Below are positions 53,246-64,000 of a stretch of 64,000 nt of DNA, piece by piece. The notes beneath the pieces are model-generated. The model saw only the letters and a list, made by a program, of their open reading frames with translations, was not told where the DNA came from and ran no database searches. How positions within the stretch are numbered: the stretch's first letter is position 1; every line of letters begins with the position of its first letter. Where the stretch lies: assembly GCA_003481745.1 (NCBI GenBank), contig QULP01000004.1:186001-250000 (forward strand), written 5' to 3'. The translations under genes and the position numbers were made by a program. The DNA comes from Firmicutes bacterium OM04-13BH (GTDB lineage: Bacteria > Bacillota > Clostridia > Lachnospirales > Lachnospiraceae).

Positions 53246-54001
53246 CTATTTTGTAAAAGTGAGAATTTCCGGCTCACCATCCGTAATTAATACAGTATTT
53301 TCATAATGTGCAGAAAGGGAGCCATCCTCTGTTACAACGGTCCAGTCATCATCTAACCATTCTACATCGGCTCTGCCCTGATTAATCATTGGTTCAATCG
53401 CAAGAGTCATTCCTGCCTGCAGTTTCAGTCCTCTTCGTCTCTGACGGAAATTCGGAATTTCAGGGTCTTCATGAAGACTTGTTCCGATTCCGTGTCCAAC
53501 TAGATCGCGCACGACTCCGTAACCGAATTTTTCTGCATAAGCACCGATTGCTGCGGAGATTTCATATAAATGATTTCCTGCTTTTGCAAATTTAATTCCT
53601 TCAAAGAAACTCTGTCTGGTTACATCAATGAGCTGTTGTGCTTCTTTTGATATTGTTCCTACAGCATGTGTTCTTGCTGCATCTGAATGATATCCCTGAT
53701 AAATCAGACCTGCATCCAGACTTACAATATCACCATCCTGAAGAATTCTGTTTGCTTTTGGAATTCCATGGACTACTTCATCATTAACTGAGACACAGAT
53801 GGATGCCGGATATCCATTATAATGAAGGAAGTTTGGAATACATCCCATCTGACGGATAATCTTTTCACCTAACTGGTCAATCTCAAGAGTAGAAACTCCT
53901 GGACGGATGAAGTTTTCAAGTTCATCGTGTACCTGCTCTAAAAGCCTTCCGGCTTCACGCATTTTTTCAATTTCTCTGGCAGTTTTTATCGTTACTGACA
54001 T
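53246..54001 (-). CDS. map: Methionine aminopeptidase type I
   Basis: A 251-residue dimetal hydrolase that removes the first Met from new proteins. Metal ligands are seen in order: Asp in VSLDAGLIYQGYHSDAARTH (two), His in LVGHGIGTSLHEDP, Glu in LAIEPM and Glu in VVTEDGSLSAHYENT. No N-terminal SRC-like zinc extension. It follows adk by two bases. Confidence 0.97.
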   Translation of the reverse strand: MSVTIKTAREIEKMREAGRLLEQVHDELENFIRPGVSTLEIDQLGEKIIRQMGCIPNFLHYNGYPASICVSVNDEVVHGIPKANRILQDGDIVSLDAGLIYQGYHSDAARTHAVGTISKEAQQLIDVTRQSFFEGIKFAKAGNHLYEISAAIGAYAEKFGYGVVRDLVGHGIGTSLHEDPEIPNFRQRRRGLKLQAGMTLAIEPMINQGRADVEWLDDDWTVVTEDGSLSAHYENTVLITDGEPEILTFTK

Positions 54002-54003
54002 TT

Positions 54004-54675
<672 letters not shown>

Positions 54676-54710
54676 TTACTCTTTTTTTACATTTTCCTTA
54701 TATAGCATTT

Positions 54711-54741
54711 TAGTGCACCCACAAAAGTGGGTACACTTCCA
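54711..54741 (-). other. Hairpin between secY and adk
   Basis: GTG-x-ACCCAC and GTGGGT-x-CAC form a stable stem with a TTTT loop. There is no T-run afterwards, so it may be an RNA processing or attenuation element rather than a terminator. Confidence 0.5.
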
Positions 54742-54752
54742 TAATGTTATGC

Positions 54753-56069
54753 CTATTCACTTAAAAAACCTTTATAATTGCGTACCAACATACGTGATTC
54801 AATTTGTTTAAGAGTTTCCAGTACAACACCGACTACGATGATGATGGAAGTTCCGCCAAATGAAACATTTGCACCGAATACACCGTTGAAGAAAAACGGA
54901 ATAACTGCTACAATTGTAAGTCCGGCAGCTCCAATAAAGATAATGTAATTCAAGATATTCTCGAGATACTCCTGTGTTGGCTTTCCAGGACGAATTCCAG
55001 GAATAAAGCCACCCTGCTTTTTCATGTTATCTGCAACTTCCATCGGATTAAATGTGATAGAAGTATAAAAATAAGCAAAGAAAATAACAAGTACGATATA
55101 AAGAATAAGACCAATTGAATATACCGGTTCATCCGGATTAAACCAATTACTGGAAGAAAGTCCTTTTAAAATCTTGCTTCCGATTCCTGTACCGTTGCCT
55201 TTATTTAAAAAGCTGGCGATAATAACCGGAAAAGACATCAAAGAAGAAGCAAAAATGATTGGAATAACACCGGCAGTATTTACTTTCAGTGGAATATTAC
55301 TGGACTGTCCACCCATCATTTTTCTTCCTACCATTTTCTTGGAATATTGAACTGGTATTCTTCTTTCTGCACCATTCAGGATAAGTACCATAACGACTAC
55401 CAGAATAATGATTGCCGCTATAATGATTACTGACAAACCACCTCTTGCGATGGTTTTGCCTTTTACGAATTTGTCAAACAAAGTAACCAAATCACTTGGT
55501 ATTCTGGAAACGATGTTAATCATAAGTACGATAGAAATACCATTTCCTACACCTTTTTCCGTAATCTGCTCGCCAATCCACATTAACATAGCAGAACCGG
55601 CTGTCAAAGTGGCAACCGCAACAACTACGCTTGTGAAATTCATGTTTGTAAGCCATCCTCTGTTTCCAAATCCGATTGCCATTGTAACGGACTGGAACAG
55701 CGCTAAAGCTATTGTCACATAACGAGTGATGGCAGTCATTTTCTTTCTGCCCTCTTCTCCATCACGCTGCATTTCTTCCAGCTTCGGAATCGCAATCGTC
55801 AAAAGCTGAATGATAATGGATGATGTAATGTACGGTGTAATACTCAATGCAAAAATAGACATGGTCTCAAAAGAACCACCTGTAAATGCATTGAAAAAGT
55901 TAAACGCATCGTTTGACTGATTTGCAAACAATTGTTTAAAGAAATCTCTGTCAACGCCCGGTATTGGCAGCTGTGAGCCAATACGGACGATAACAAGCAT
56001 TAACACTACATAGTAAATTCGACGTCTTACATCTTTTATCTTAAAAGCATTTTTAAGAGTCTCAAGCAT
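54753..56069 (-). CDS. secY: Protein translocase subunit SecY
   Basis: A 438-residue channel protein with ten helices, starting RRRIYYVVLMLVIVRIGSQL and including SIFALSITPYITSSIIIQLL. It forms the Sec pore in the cytoplasmic membrane. Its start shares one base with the rplO stop. Confidence 0.98.
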   Translation of the reverse strand: MLETLKNAFKIKDVRRRIYYVVLMLVIVRIGSQLPIPGVDRDFFKQLFANQSNDAFNFFNAFTGGSFETMSIFALSITPYITSSIIIQLLTIAIPKLEEMQRDGEEGRKKMTAITRYVTIALALFQSVTMAIGFGNRGWLTNMNFTSVVVAVATLTAGSAMLMWIGEQITEKGVGNGISIVLMINIVSRIPSDLVTLFDKFVKGKTIARGGLSVIIIAAIIILVVVMVLILNGAERRIPVQYSKKMVGRKMMGGQSSNIPLKVNTAGVIPIIFASSLMSFPVIIASFLNKGNGTGIGSKILKGLSSSNWFNPDEPVYSIGLILYIVLVIFFAYFYTSITFNPMEVADNMKKQGGFIPGIRPGKPTQEYLENILNYIIFIGAAGLTIVAVIPFFFNGVFGANVSFGGTSIIIVVGVVLETLKQIESRMLVRNYKGFLSE

Positions 56070-56509
56070 TAGATCACCTCGACAGTTCCACCTGCAGCTT
56101 CAATTTTTGTTTTAGCGCTTTCACTTACAGCGTTAACTTTTACATTAACTTTCTTTGTAACTTCACCGTTACCAAGAAGTTTAACGCCATCTCCAAGACG
56201 AGAGATTGCACCTGAAGCAAGTAATGCTGCTGGTGTTACCTCAGCTCCGTCTTCGAATCTGTTTAATTCGCTTACGTTGATTGCAACGATATCTTTAGAA
56301 TTTCTACATTTGAAGCCTCTCTTAGGAAGTCTTCTGTATAAAGGCATCTGACCACCTTCAAAACCTGGTCTCTTAGCGCCTGAACGTGCTTTCTGACCTT
56401 TATGGCCTTTACCTGCTGTTTTACCATTTCCTGAACCATGTCCACGACCTCTTCTGAAGTTGTCGCTCTGTCTGGAACCTTCAGCTGGTTTTAAGTTTGA
56501 TAAATCCAT
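56069..56509 (-). CDS. rplO: 50S ribosomal protein L15
   Basis: A 146-residue protein with the glycine-rich start ([20 protein letters not shown]) and the conserved [17 protein letters not shown]. Late assembly protein of the large subunit. Normal spc operon place. Confidence 0.98.
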   Translation of the reverse strand: MDLSNLKPAEGSRQSDNFRRGRGHGSGNGKTAGKGHKGQKARSGAKRPGFEGGQMPLYRRLPKRGFKCRNSKDIVAINVSELNRFEDGAEVTPAALLASGAISRLGDGVKLLGNGEVTKKVNVKVNAVSESAKTKIEAAGGTVEVI

Positions 56510-56531
56510 GATGGCACCTCCTTCTTAATGA

Positions 56532-56714
56532 TTAGATTTCTTCTACTTTAACCATGTGTCTTACCTGACGAATCATACCACGAACAGATTCATTATCAGG
56601 CATTTCCACTGTTTTGTTTAATTTTCTTAAACCTAAAGCTTCTACTGTTTTTTTGTTTTTCGGAACAGCACCGATTGTAGATTTCACCAGAGTGATTCTT
56701 AATTTATCTGCCAT
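56532..56714 (-). CDS. rpmD: 50S ribosomal protein L30
   Basis: A 60-residue protein: LRITLVKSTIGAVPKNKKTV and the end IRQVRHMVKVEEI. Small globular 50S protein between rpsE and rplO. Confidence 0.97.
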   Translation of the reverse strand: MADKLRITLVKSTIGAVPKNKKTVEALGLRKLNKTVEMPDNESVRGMIRQVRHMVKVEEI

Positions 56715-56726
56715 TTTTCAGTCCTC

Positions 56727-57236
56727 CTATGCAAAAATCTCGTCAACGGATTTTCCACGAAGTCTTGCTACTTCTTCCGGAGTCTTTAACTGACTTAAAC
56801 CTGCGATGGTAGCCAGAACTACGTTCTGTTTGTTACGGGAACCCATACATTTTGTACGGATGTTTTTGATACCTGCAAGTTCGATTACCGCACGAGCCGG
56901 ACCACCAGCGATAACACCAGTACCTTCCGGAGCTTTCTTCAGAAGCATTTCAGCGCTTCCGAATTTACCGATGAAGTCATGAGTGATACTTCCGTTTTCG
57001 TCTCTTGCTACTGTAACTAATTTTTTCATAGCGTCTTCTTTTCCTTTGCGGATTGCTTCCGGAATTTCTGCCGCTTTGCCTAAACCAGCGCCAACGTGTC
57101 CATTGCCGTCACCGACAACTACTAAAGCTGTGAATCGGAAGTTACGACCACCTTTAACAACCTTGGTTACGCGCTTGATTGATACTACTTTTTCTTCTAA
57201 TTCAAGCTGACTAGCATCAATAATAGTACGTTTCAT
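56727..57236 (-). CDS. rpsE: 30S ribosomal protein S5
   Basis: A 169-residue protein with the double-stranded-RNA-binding-like N-terminus ([20 protein letters not shown]) and [19 protein letters not shown]. It helps mRNA unwinding and translational accuracy. Confidence 0.98.
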   Translation of the reverse strand: MKRTIIDASQLELEEKVVSIKRVTKVVKGGRNFRFTALVVVGDGNGHVGAGLGKAAEIPEAIRKGKEDAMKKLVTVARDENGSITHDFIGKFGSAEMLLKKAPEGTGVIAGGPARAVIELAGIKNIRTKCMGSRNKQNVVLATIAGLSQLKTPEEVARLRGKSVDEIFA

Positions 57237-57255
57237 GTGTTCATTTCCTCCCTTA

Positions 57256-57624
57256 TTAGAATTCTAACCCAGCTTCTCTTGCTGCGTCTGCTAATGCTTT
57301 GATTTTTCCCTGATATATAAAGCCACCTCTATCAAAGACAACTTCTTTGATTCCTGCTTCAACTGCTTTCTTACCGATTACAGTTCCTAAATATGCTGCT
57401 GCATCAACGTTATTGGTTTTTTCTAATTCTGCTTTTACTTCTTTCTGAGTAGTAGAAGCGGAAACCAGAGTTTTTCCAATGGTATCGTCAATAATCTGAG
57501 CATACATATGATTATTGCTGCGGAAAACTGCTAAACGCGGAGTTGTAGCTGTACCGCTCAGATGATTACGTAATCTTCTATGCTTTTTTGCGCGAACTTT
57601 CGCTCTTGATACTTTACTAACCAT
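57256..57624 (-). CDS. rplR: 50S ribosomal protein L18
   Basis: A 122-residue protein ending [20 protein letters not shown], the standard L18 C-terminus. Binds 5S rRNA with L5. Confidence 0.98.
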   Translation of the reverse strand: MVSKVSRAKVRAKKHRRLRNHLSGTATTPRLAVFRSNNHMYAQIIDDTIGKTLVSASTTQKEVKAELEKTNNVDAAAYLGTVIGKKAVEAGIKEVVFDRGGFIYQGKIKALADAAREAGLEF

Positions 57625-57641
57625 TTTTGCACTCTCCTTAA

Positions 57642-58181
57642 TTATTTCTTACCAGTTTTACCAACTTTACGTCTGATAACTTCATCAGCATATTTAATAC
57701 CTTTACCTTTGTAAGGTTCCGGTCTTCTCTTATCTCTGATTTCAGCAGCGTACTGGCCAACTTTTTCTTTATCAATACCTTTAACAACGATCTTGTTTCC
57801 ATCAACTGTAGATTCAAGACCTTCTGGGTCTTCCATTTCTACCGGATGAGAATATCCTAAAGAAAGAACAAGTTTCTTTCCCTGTTTCTGTGCTCTGTAA
57901 CCTACACCGTTAACTTCCAGAGCTTTTTCATATCCCTGGCTTACACCGATTACCATATTCTGAATCAGTGTTCTTGTTAATCCGTGTAAGGATTTCATTT
58001 TCTTTAAATCGTTTGGTCTTGTAACAACTACCTGACCATCTTCTAATTTGATTGACATTTCTGTTGGTAACGCTTTTTCAAGTGTTCCTTTTGGACCTTT
58101 TACAGTCACTACATTGTTCTCAGCAATTTTAACTTCTACGCCTGCCGGAACTGCTACTGGATGTCTTCCGATACGTGACAT
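57642..58181 (-). CDS. rplF: 50S ribosomal protein L6
   Basis: A 179-residue protein with two L6 repeats; opens [20 protein letters not shown] and ends with [20 protein letters not shown]. Sits near the factor-binding site of the 50S subunit. Confidence 0.98.
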   Translation of the reverse strand: MSRIGRHPVAVPAGVEVKIAENNVVTVKGPKGTLEKALPTEMSIKLEDGQVVVTRPNDLKKMKSLHGLTRTLIQNMVIGVSQGYEKALEVNGVGYRAQKQGKKLVLSLGYSHPVEMEDPEGLESTVDGNKIVVKGIDKEKVGQYAAEIRDKRRPEPYKGKGIKYADEVIRRKVGKTGKK

Positions 58182-58273
58182 TCTTAATTTCCTCCTTACT
58201 TAAATTTTCGGAAAGGCCTATTATGGTTCCTCTCTGTTTTCAGTACTTCTTCGTCTGCTGTACTTAGCTTAGA

Positions 58274-58675
58274 TTACCAAACAAATGCTAATACTTCGCC
58301 GCCTACATGCAGTTTTCTTGCTTCTTTGTCTGTAATAACGCCCTGGTTTGTAGACAGAATAGCAATACCCAGTCCACCCAGAACTCTAGGAATTTCCTGG
58401 CTTCCTGCATATACACGAAGACCTGGTTTAGAAATTCTCTTAAGACCTGTGATAATTTTTTCGTTCTTGTCTGCACCGTATTTCAGTGTGATATGGATTG
58501 TTTTGAATACTCCATCTTCAAGAACTTCGTATTTTGTAATATATCCTTCTTTTAAAAGGATTTCTGCGATAGCAAGTTTCATTTTAGATGCCGGAACATC
58601 TACTGTGTCATGTTTTGCAGTGTTTGCATTACGAATTCTAGTAAGCATATCTGCGATTGGATCGCTCATTGTCAT
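58274..58675 (-). CDS. rpsH: 30S ribosomal protein S8
   Basis: A 133-residue protein (opens [20 protein letters not shown]; ends in the [13 protein letters not shown] variant). Binds 16S rRNA helix 21, and in E. coli also represses the spc operon. Here a structured RNA segment lies directly upstream. Confidence 0.98.
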   Translation of the reverse strand: MTMSDPIADMLTRIRNANTAKHDTVDVPASKMKLAIAEILLKEGYITKYEVLEDGVFKTIHITLKYGADKNEKIITGLKRISKPGLRVYAGSQEIPRVLGGLGIAILSTNQGVITDKEARKLHVGGEVLAFVW

Positions 58676-58699
58676 GATAGTTTCCTCCTATAATTTAGA

Positions 58700-58800
58700 C
58701 TTTTCATGTGAAATTAATAATTTATATTGTAACGACCCGGCACTAAGTGAAGTCTGCCGTAAGGCGAAGACTTCTCTTAAGTGGCTTATGGTCACTTACT
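58700..58800 (-). other. Structured intergenic RNA between rpsN and rpsH
   Basis: In the 137-base gap a stem GAAGTCT-tc-GCC-ttac-GGC-AGACTTC (58774-58749, minus strand) is flanked by a CACT/AGTG pair (58741-58744 with 58780-58783). No T-run follows. It may be a feedback or processing site. Confidence 0.5.
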
Positions 58801-58812
58801 TACATTTTCGGC

Positions 58813-58998
58813 TTACCAGGAAGCTTTTTTAACTCCCGGGATCTGACCTTTGTATGCTAATTCACGGAAACAAATTCTGCAGATTCCGTATTTTCTTAAA
58901 TAAGCATGTGGACGTCCACAGATTCTGCAACGATTGTATTCTCTTGTAGAGAATTTCTGTTTACGCTGCTGTTTTACTTTCATTGCTGTTTTAGCCAT
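58813..58998 (-). CDS. rpsZ: 30S ribosomal protein S14, zinc type (type Z)
   Basis: A 61-residue zinc-binding S14: [20 protein letters not shown] has all four Cys ligands. Replaces the longer type N protein in many Gram-positives. Confidence 0.97.
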   Translation of the reverse strand: MAKTAMKVKQQRKQKFSTREYNRCRICGRPHAYLRKYGICRICFRELAYKGQIPGVKKASW

Positions 58999-59016
58999 GA
59001 ATTTTCCCTCCTATAA

Positions 59017-59556
59017 TTATTTTGCGAATGGCATGTTAAATAATGTCAATAATTCACGGGCTTCTTCGTCTGTCTTTGCAGTTGTAACGAAAATAATATC
59101 CATACCTCTTACTTTATCGACTTTATCATATTCCACTTCCGGGAAAATTAACTGCTCTTTGATTCCGAGTGCGTAGTTACCTCTTCCATCGAATGCGTTA
59201 GGATTAACGCCGCGGAAGTCACGTACTCGTGGCAGTGCTAAGTTAATAAGGCGGTCTGCAAATTCATACATTTTTTCGCCTCTTAAGGTTACTTTACAAC
59301 CAATCGGCATACCTTCACGAATTTTGAAGTTTGCGATTGAATTTTTAGCCTTTGTTGTAACAGCTTTCTGACCTGTGATTAATTCCATATCAGCTACAGC
59401 TGCGTCTAACAGTTTAGCGTTATCTTTGGCTTCACCTACACCCATGTTAACAACGATTTTGTCGAGTTTCGGCACTTCCATGATATTCTTATAACCAAAC
59501 TTTTTGATCATAGCATCTACGATCTCATTTTTGTATGTTTCTTTCAGTCTGCTCAC
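59017..59556 (-). CDS. rplE: 50S ribosomal protein L5
   Basis: A 179-residue protein with [20 protein letters not shown] and [20 protein letters not shown]. Binds 5S rRNA and contacts the P-site tRNA. Confidence 0.98.
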   Translation of the reverse strand: MSRLKETYKNEIVDAMIKKFGYKNIMEVPKLDKIVVNMGVGEAKDNAKLLDAAVADMELITGQKAVTTKAKNSIANFKIREGMPIGCKVTLRGEKMYEFADRLINLALPRVRDFRGVNPNAFDGRGNYALGIKEQLIFPEVEYDKVDKVRGMDIIFVTTAKTDEEARELLTLFNMPFAK

Positions 59557-59577
59557 TTTAAATGGCCTCCTCTCTTA

Positions 59578-59889
59578 TTAATCGATTACTTTGCCTGTAG
59601 TTTTGGCGAAACGTACTTTTTTGTCACCTTCCATTTTGAAGCCAACACGAGTTGCTTTGCCTTCATGCATAACCATTACGTTAGATGCATCAAGCCATGC
59701 TTCTTTCTCTACAATACCGCCCTGCTGATTTGCCATGGATGGTTTTGTGTGTTTTGTGACCATATTTACGCCTTCTACCAGAACAGCACCTTTTTTCGGA
59801 TTAACAGAGATTACTTTTCCTTCTTTGTCTTTATCTTTACCAGCGATAACTTTAACAGTATCACCTTTTTTAATTTTAAATGTTGACAT
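59578..59889 (-). CDS. rplX: 50S ribosomal protein L24
   Basis: A 103-residue KOW protein: [20 protein letters not shown]. An assembly initiator of the 50S subunit. Confidence 0.97.
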   Translation of the reverse strand: MSTFKIKKGDTVKVIAGKDKDKEGKVISVNPKKGAVLVEGVNMVTKHTKPSMANQQGGIVEKEAWLDASNVMVMHEGKATRVGFKMEGDKKVRFAKTTGKVID

Positions 59890-59899
59890 CAGGTACCTC

Positions 59900-60268
59900 C
59901 TATAATACTTCCGGAGCTAAGGAAACAATTTTCATAAACTGTTTATCACGAAGCTCTCTAGCTACTGGTCCAAAAATACGAGTTCCTTTTGGTGTTTTAT
60001 CATCTTTGATGATTACAGCAGCGTTTTCATCGAACTTGATGTAAGAACCGTCTTTACGACGAACTCCTTTTACAGTACGAACTACAACAGCTTTGACTAC
60101 ATCACCTTTTTTAACAACGCCACCTGGTGTTGCATCTTTAACAGTAGCAACGATTACATCACCGATGTTCGCATATCTTCTTGTAGAACCACCCATAACA
60201 CGGATGCAGAGGATTTCTTTTGCACCTGTATTGTCAGCGACTCTAAGTCTACTTTCCTGTTGAATCAT
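59900..60268 (-). CDS. rplN: 50S ribosomal protein L14
   Basis: A 122-residue protein opening [20 protein letters not shown], highly conserved. Contacts 16S rRNA in an intersubunit bridge. Confidence 0.98.
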   Translation of the reverse strand: MIQQESRLRVADNTGAKEILCIRVMGGSTRRYANIGDVIVATVKDATPGGVVKKGDVVKAVVVRTVKGVRRKDGSYIKFDENAAVIIKDDKTPKGTRIFGPVARELRDKQFMKIVSLAPEVL

Positions 60269-60289
60269 GCTTAGATTCCTCCTTACGAA

Positions 60290-60544
60290 TTATTTAGCTC
60301 TTTCTACTACTTCAACAAGTCTCCATCTCTTATCTTTAGAGAGCGGTCTTGTTTCCATAACTTTTACAGTATCACCGATATGACATGTGTTTTCTTCATC
60401 ATGTGCTTTCAGTTTATATGTTCTCTTCACGATTTTTTTGTAAAGAGGATGTTTTACATGGTCTTCGATAGCTACAACGATAGTTTTATCCATCTTATCG
60501 CTTACTACTTTACCAACACGTGTTTTTCTAAGATTTCTTTCCAC
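60290..60544 (-). CDS. rpsQ: 30S ribosomal protein S17
   Basis: An 84-residue OB-fold protein: [20 protein letters not shown]. Early 16S rRNA binder. Confidence 0.98.
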   Translation of the reverse strand: MERNLRKTRVGKVVSDKMDKTIVVAIEDHVKHPLYKKIVKRTYKLKAHDEENTCHIGDTVKVMETRPLSKDKRWRLVEVVERAK

Positions 60545-60556
60545 GATTATGCCTCC

Positions 60557-60769
60557 TTAATTATTCGCTGTGTTTGCCTTCTGAGCAATCAGTGTCTGAA
60601 TTCTGGCAATATTTCTGCGAACCTCTTTGATTCTGCTTGTATTGTCTAATTGATTGGTTGCATTCTGAAATCTCAAATTAAAGAGTTCCTTTTTAGCAGC
60701 TACTAATTCTTCCTGTAATTCTGCAGCTGATTTTGTCTTTAAATCTTCTACATAATTTTTAATTTTCAC
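60557..60769 (-). CDS. rpmC: 50S ribosomal protein L29
   Basis: A 70-residue helical protein with [20 protein letters not shown]. The start is taken as GTG 60769 (giving [10 protein letters not shown]) with GGCGGTG upstream inside the end of rplP; GTG 60778 would add three residues. Confidence 0.93.
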   Translation of the reverse strand: MKIKNYVEDLKTKSAAELQEELVAAKKELFNLRFQNATNQLDNTSRIKEVRRNIARIQTLIAQKANTANN

Positions 60770-61196
60770 TGTTATCACCGCCTTCTAAGTCTGCACGAGA
60801 AACGATTTTACATTTACATGGTAACTTGTGCATAGCAAGACGCAATGCTTCGCGAGCTGTTTCTTCCGGAACGCCTGCGATTTCGAACATTACTCTGCCT
60901 GGCTTTACAACTGCTACCCAGTATTCTAAGGCACCTTTACCGGAACCCATACGTGTTTCTGCTGGTTTTGCTGTTACAGGTTTATCTGGGAAAATTTTAA
61001 TCCAAACTTTACCACCACGTTTGATATAACGTGTCATAGCAACACGGGCTGCTTCGATCTGGTTAGAACGAATCCAGCATGGTTCTGTAGAAACCAAACC
61101 GAATTCACCGTAATTGATTTTATTTCCTCTAGTTGCTTTTCCTCTCATGGTACCGCGGAATTGTTTACGACGTTTTACTCTTTTTGGCATTAACAT
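60759..61196 (-). CDS. rplP: 50S ribosomal protein L16
   Basis: A 145-residue protein ([20 protein letters not shown]; later [20 protein letters not shown]). Lies near the A site. The start may be ATG 61196 or 61190 (MPKRVK). Its last codons overlap rpmC. Confidence 0.97.
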   Translation of the reverse strand: MLMPKRVKRRKQFRGTMRGKATRGNKINYGEFGLVSTEPCWIRSNQIEAARVAMTRYIKRGGKVWIKIFPDKPVTAKPAETRMGSGKGALEYWVAVVKPGRVMFEIAGVPEETAREALRLAMHKLPCKCKIVSRADLEGGDNSEN

Positions 61197-61198
61197 AA

Positions 61199-61855
61199 TT
61201 ATTTATCGCTCCCTTCCTTAGTTCCTTTAGTTGGAAGTACTTCGCCATTGTAGATCCATGCTTTAACACCAACTTTACCATAAGTTGTGTCAGCTTCGGC
61301 GAAACCGTAATCGATATCTGCTCTTAATGTCTGAAGCGGGATGTTTCCTTCGCTGTAGAACTCTGTACGAGCCATATCAGCACCACCAAGACGTCCGGAT
61401 ACGGATGTTTTGATACCTTTTGCTCCTGCTTTCATTGTTCTGGACATTGTAGATTTCATTGCACGACGGAAAGAAATACGATTCTCTAACTGAAGTGCGA
61501 TGTTTTCAGCTACTAACTGAGCATCTTTATCTGGTCTTTTTACTTCTTTAATGTCTACAATTAATTTTTTATCTGTGTATTTCTGTAATTCAGCTTTCAC
61601 TTTTTCGATTTCTGAACCACCTTTACCGATTACAACACCCGGTTTAGCAGTATAGATAATCACTTTAACTCTGTCAGATGCTCTTTCGATTTCGATTTTA
61701 GAAACACCTGCGCTGTATAATTTCTTTTTCAGGAAAGTTCTGATGTTGTAGTCTTCAACTAAGTTATCAGCGAAATCTCCTTCAGCGTACCATTTGGAAT
61801 CCCAATCTTTGATAACGCCGACTCTCAGTCCATGTGGGTTAACTTTCTGTCCCAT
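61199..61855 (-). CDS. rpsC: 30S ribosomal protein S3
   Basis: A 218-residue protein opening [20 protein letters not shown], with the KH RNA-binding motif [12 protein letters not shown] and the C-terminal [20 protein letters not shown]. Forms the mRNA entry tunnel. Confidence 0.98.
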   Translation of the reverse strand: MGQKVNPHGLRVGVIKDWDSKWYAEGDFADNLVEDYNIRTFLKKKLYSAGVSKIEIERASDRVKVIIYTAKPGVVIGKGGSEIEKVKAELQKYTDKKLIVDIKEVKRPDKDAQLVAENIALQLENRISFRRAMKSTMSRTMKAGAKGIKTSVSGRLGGADMARTEFYSEGNIPLQTLRADIDYGFAEADTTYGKVGVKAWIYNGEVLPTKGTKEGSDK

Positions 61856-61866
61856 GATAGTCCTCC

Positions 61867-62253
61867 TTATCTCTCATCCAACACAACGGTAATATGGCAG
61901 TTTCTCTTTTCGATTCTGTATGCTCTACCCTGTGCTCTTGGTTTGATTCTCTTCATGGTCGGTGCTTTGTTAGCGTAGCACTCTGCAACATAAAGGTTCT
62001 CTGGGTTCATTCCATTATTGTTTTCAGCATTAGCAACAGCTGATTCCAGTAATTTTTTGATTACGCTGGAAGCGTATCTTGGGTTGTATGTTAAGATACC
62101 AAGTGCAGTCTGAACATCTTTTCCACGGATTACATCCAGTACATAGCAAGCTTTCTGTACGGACATTCTAGCGTAGGATAATTTTGCAGACGGTCTTGTA
62201 TCTTTATTAGCATTTCTTGCTCTTTTGATCTGACTTCTATGTCCTTTAGCCAT
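61867..62253 (-). CDS. rplV: 50S ribosomal protein L22
   Basis: A 128-residue protein ending [20 protein letters not shown], with the long beta hairpin that lines the exit tunnel. Confidence 0.98.
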   Translation of the reverse strand: MAKGHRSQIKRARNANKDTRPSAKLSYARMSVQKACYVLDVIRGKDVQTALGILTYNPRYASSVIKKLLESAVANAENNNGMNPENLYVAECYANKAPTMKRIKPRAQGRAYRIEKRNCHITVVLDER

Positions 62254-62276
62254 GATAAAAGCCTCCTTCTAAAATA

Positions 62277-62558
62277 TTAGCGAACACCTGATTTTTTCTC
62301 GTCTTTGCCGTGTCCTCTGTATGTTCTGGTTGCAACAAACTCTCCGAGTTTATGTCCAACCATATCTTCTGTAACATATACCGGCACATGTTTTCTTCCG
62401 TCATGGACAGCAATTGTGTGTCCAACGAATGAAGGGAAGATTGTAGAACGACGTGACCAGGTCTTAATAACTGTTTTATCTCCAGCAGCATTCATAGCAT
62501 CTACTTTTTTCAGTAAGCTTTCATCTGCGAAAGGTCCTTTTTTTAATGAACGAGCCAT
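62277..62558 (-). CDS. rpsS: 30S ribosomal protein S19
   Basis: A 93-residue protein opening [20 protein letters not shown]. Located in the head of the small subunit, next to S13. Confidence 0.98.
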   Translation of the reverse strand: MARSLKKGPFADESLLKKVDAMNAAGDKTVIKTWSRRSTIFPSFVGHTIAVHDGRKHVPVYVTEDMVGHKLGEFVATRTYRGHGKDEKKSGVR

Positions 62559-62571
62559 TAGTCTTACCTCC

Positions 62572-63417
62572 TTATTTTGCTAATGTTTTACCATCTCTTC
62601 TTCTTACAATATACTTGTTAGACTGTTTGTTTTTCTTTCTTGTCTTCAAGCCAAGAGCCGGTTTACCCCATGGAGTACATGGACCTGGACGGCCGATACC
62701 GGTCTTACCTTCACCACCACCATGTGGATGGTCATTCGGGTTCATTACAGAACCACGAACTGTAGGTCTGATACCCATGTGACGTTTACGTCCTGCTTTA
62801 CCAATGTTGATAAGGCTGTGCTCGCCATTTCCTACTACACCAATAGTAGCACGGCAGTTAATCGGAACCATTCTCATTTCGCCTGATGGCAGACGAAGTG
62901 TAGCGTATTTACCTTCTTTAGCCATTAACTGTGCACCGTTACCAGCGGAACGAACTAACTGTCCACCTTTTCCGGCGTACATTTCAATATTGTGAACCAT
63001 TGTACCAACTGGGATTTCAGAAAGCGGCAGGCAGTTACCAACACGGATTTCAGCGTTTGCTCCGTTCATAACTTTCATACCAACTTTAAGTCCTTCTGGT
63101 GCAAGGATATATGCTTTTTCACCGTCAGCGTAGCAGATTAATGCGATGTTTGCTGTTCTGTTCGGATCGTATTCGATTGTTTTAACTGTTGCCGGAACAT
63201 CATCTTTCTTTCTCTTGAAATCGATGATTCTGTATTTTCTTCTGCTTCCGCCACCGCGGTGTCTTACTGTGATTTTACCCTGATTATTACGTCCAGCGTT
63301 TTTATTTAAGGACACTACCAGAGACTTCTCAGGTGTTGATGTTGTGATTTCTGTGAAATCAGAACCTGTCATATGTCTTCTGGAAGGTGTATATGGGTTA
63401 TAAGATTTAATTCCCAT
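62572..63417 (-). CDS. rplB: 50S ribosomal protein L2
   Basis: A 281-residue protein opening [20 protein letters not shown] and containing [17 protein letters not shown], next to the peptidyl-transferase centre. ATG 63417 follows GAAAGGAGAGACAGTA; an upstream ATG at 63462 is not needed. Confidence 0.98.
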   Translation of the reverse strand: MGIKSYNPYTPSRRHMTGSDFTEITTSTPEKSLVVSLNKNAGRNNQGKITVRHRGGGSRRKYRIIDFKRKKDDVPATVKTIEYDPNRTANIALICYADGEKAYILAPEGLKVGMKVMNGANAEIRVGNCLPLSEIPVGTMVHNIEMYAGKGGQLVRSAGNGAQLMAKEGKYATLRLPSGEMRMVPINCRATIGVVGNGEHSLINIGKAGRKRHMGIRPTVRGSVMNPNDHPHGGGEGKTGIGRPGPCTPWGKPALGLKTRKKNKQSNKYIVRRRDGKTLAK

Positions 63418-63549
63418 TACTGTCTCTCCTTTCATTGTAACGCCGTAAGCGTTGTGTACCAACGCATCCTGGCGTTTGTTGCCTGCAGTTAAATATTGGA
63501 TTACTTTTTCTTAACTGCACTTTTCATATTTTCAGTCAAACTCTTAATC

Positions 63550-63849
63550 TTATAAACCTTCAAAGATTTCAATATCTTTGCTGTCTTCTGTAAGAGTTAC
63601 AATAGCTTTTTTAGTTTTAGCTGTTTTACCAAATGTCATACCACGTCTTTTTGTTTTACCATCAAGATTCATAGTATTTACATTTTTAACTTTTGTTCCT
63701 TCGAACATTTTTTCTACAGCTTCTTTAATCATGGATTTGTTTGCTTCTGTATGAACAAGGAAAGTATATTTCTTTTCGCCCATAGCAGCCATGCTCTTTT
63801 CTGTAACGATTGGTTTCAGAATTACATCATAATACTGTACGTTTGCCAT
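63550..63849 (-). CDS. rplW: 50S ribosomal protein L23
   Basis: A 99-residue protein: [20 protein letters not shown]. Docking site at the tunnel exit for chaperones. The start shares one base with the rplD stop (TAATG). Confidence 0.97.
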   Translation of the reverse strand: MANVQYYDVILKPIVTEKSMAAMGEKKYTFLVHTEANKSMIKEAVEKMFEGTKVKNVNTMNLDGKTKRRGMTFGKTAKTKKAIVTLTEDSKDIEIFEGL

Positions 63850-64000
63850 TATGCGTATACCTCCTCAATTGAAGCTACAGCAGATTTTGTCAGGATTAAA
63901 GTGTTGTATTTCAGGATATCAAATACATTGATTGTATTTGTGTATGCTGTTACAACATCCGGAATATTTCTTGTAGATAAAACTACGTTTTTGTTCTCTT
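63849..64000 (-). CDS. rplD: 50S ribosomal protein L4 (partial, 5' end outside window)
   Basis: The last 49 codons are present: [20 protein letters not shown], then [20 protein letters not shown] and a C-terminus SIEEVYA. This is the conserved L4 C-terminus and the position fits the S10 operon order rplD-rplW-rplB. Confidence 0.95.
   Translation of the reverse strand, partial: ENKNVVLSTRNIPDVVTAYTNTINVFDILKYNTLILTKSAVASIEEVYA

Overview
The window looks like a low-to-mid GC Gram-positive gut anaerobe, most likely a Lachnospiraceae (Clostridia). The signs are the gene order of the ribosomal block, a type Z zinc-binding S14, an enlarged L17, a KOW-domain gene between map and infA, type III glutamine synthetase, and mobile elements typical of that family. 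This is an inference from gene content; no 16S rRNA gene is present.

Layout. (1) 1-7944: the end of a visibly more GC-rich mobilizable transposon of the Tn4451/TnpX type. It holds a DUF3991-Toprim-AAA replication protein running off the left edge, an NTF2-like cargo gene, a MobA/MobL relaxase with a recognisable MOBQ-type oriT, a DUF3847 protein, an ECF sigma/anti-sigma pair, TnpW and the large serine recombinase TnpX. (2) The transposon interrupts virD4 of an older conjugative element, whose pcfB-virD4 start survives at 7944-8782. (3) 9017-14216: an AT-rich minus-strand cluster that looks like an anti-phage island: a HEPN/Toprim protein, a PD-(D/E)XK nuclease-like protein, a PIN-like protein and perhaps a tiny membrane protein. 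(4) 14495-16081: a truncated IS91-like element and a 61-nt near-perfect palindrome. (5) 16139-20301: an ECF sigma/ABC transporter operon and a VanY-like carboxypeptidase. (6) 20545-22671: a decaying replication/partition module of a conjugative element. (7) 22733-27663: a Bce-type two-component/ABC antimicrobial-peptide resistance module. (8) 27714-30322: an IS605-type element with divergent tnpA and tnpB-like genes and a probable omega RNA. (9) 30323-32892: TnpV remnant, second large serine recombinase and an XRE regulator. (10) 33018-37238: a LanRK-LanFEG lantibiotic immunity module, then a methyltransferase and a DUF6075-GNAT fusion. (11) From rlmD (39398) rightwards the chromosome is ordinary: AGCS symporter, VWA/MoxR pair, glnN, YtaF/MntP-like protein, lipid kinase, then the S10-spc-alpha ribosomal superoperon read right to left from rplD (cut by the window edge) to rplQ.

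How it fits. Everything left of rlmD reads as layered mobile DNA, nested by insertion (TnpX element inside virD4, IS605 beside a recombinase/TnpV remnant). The cargo is defence candidates and three cell-envelope or antimicrobial-peptide resistance transport modules. The 3' end of rlmD (rumA) is a known attachment site for Gram-positive conjugative elements, which would explain the sharp change there. The ribosomal region appears normal and intact.
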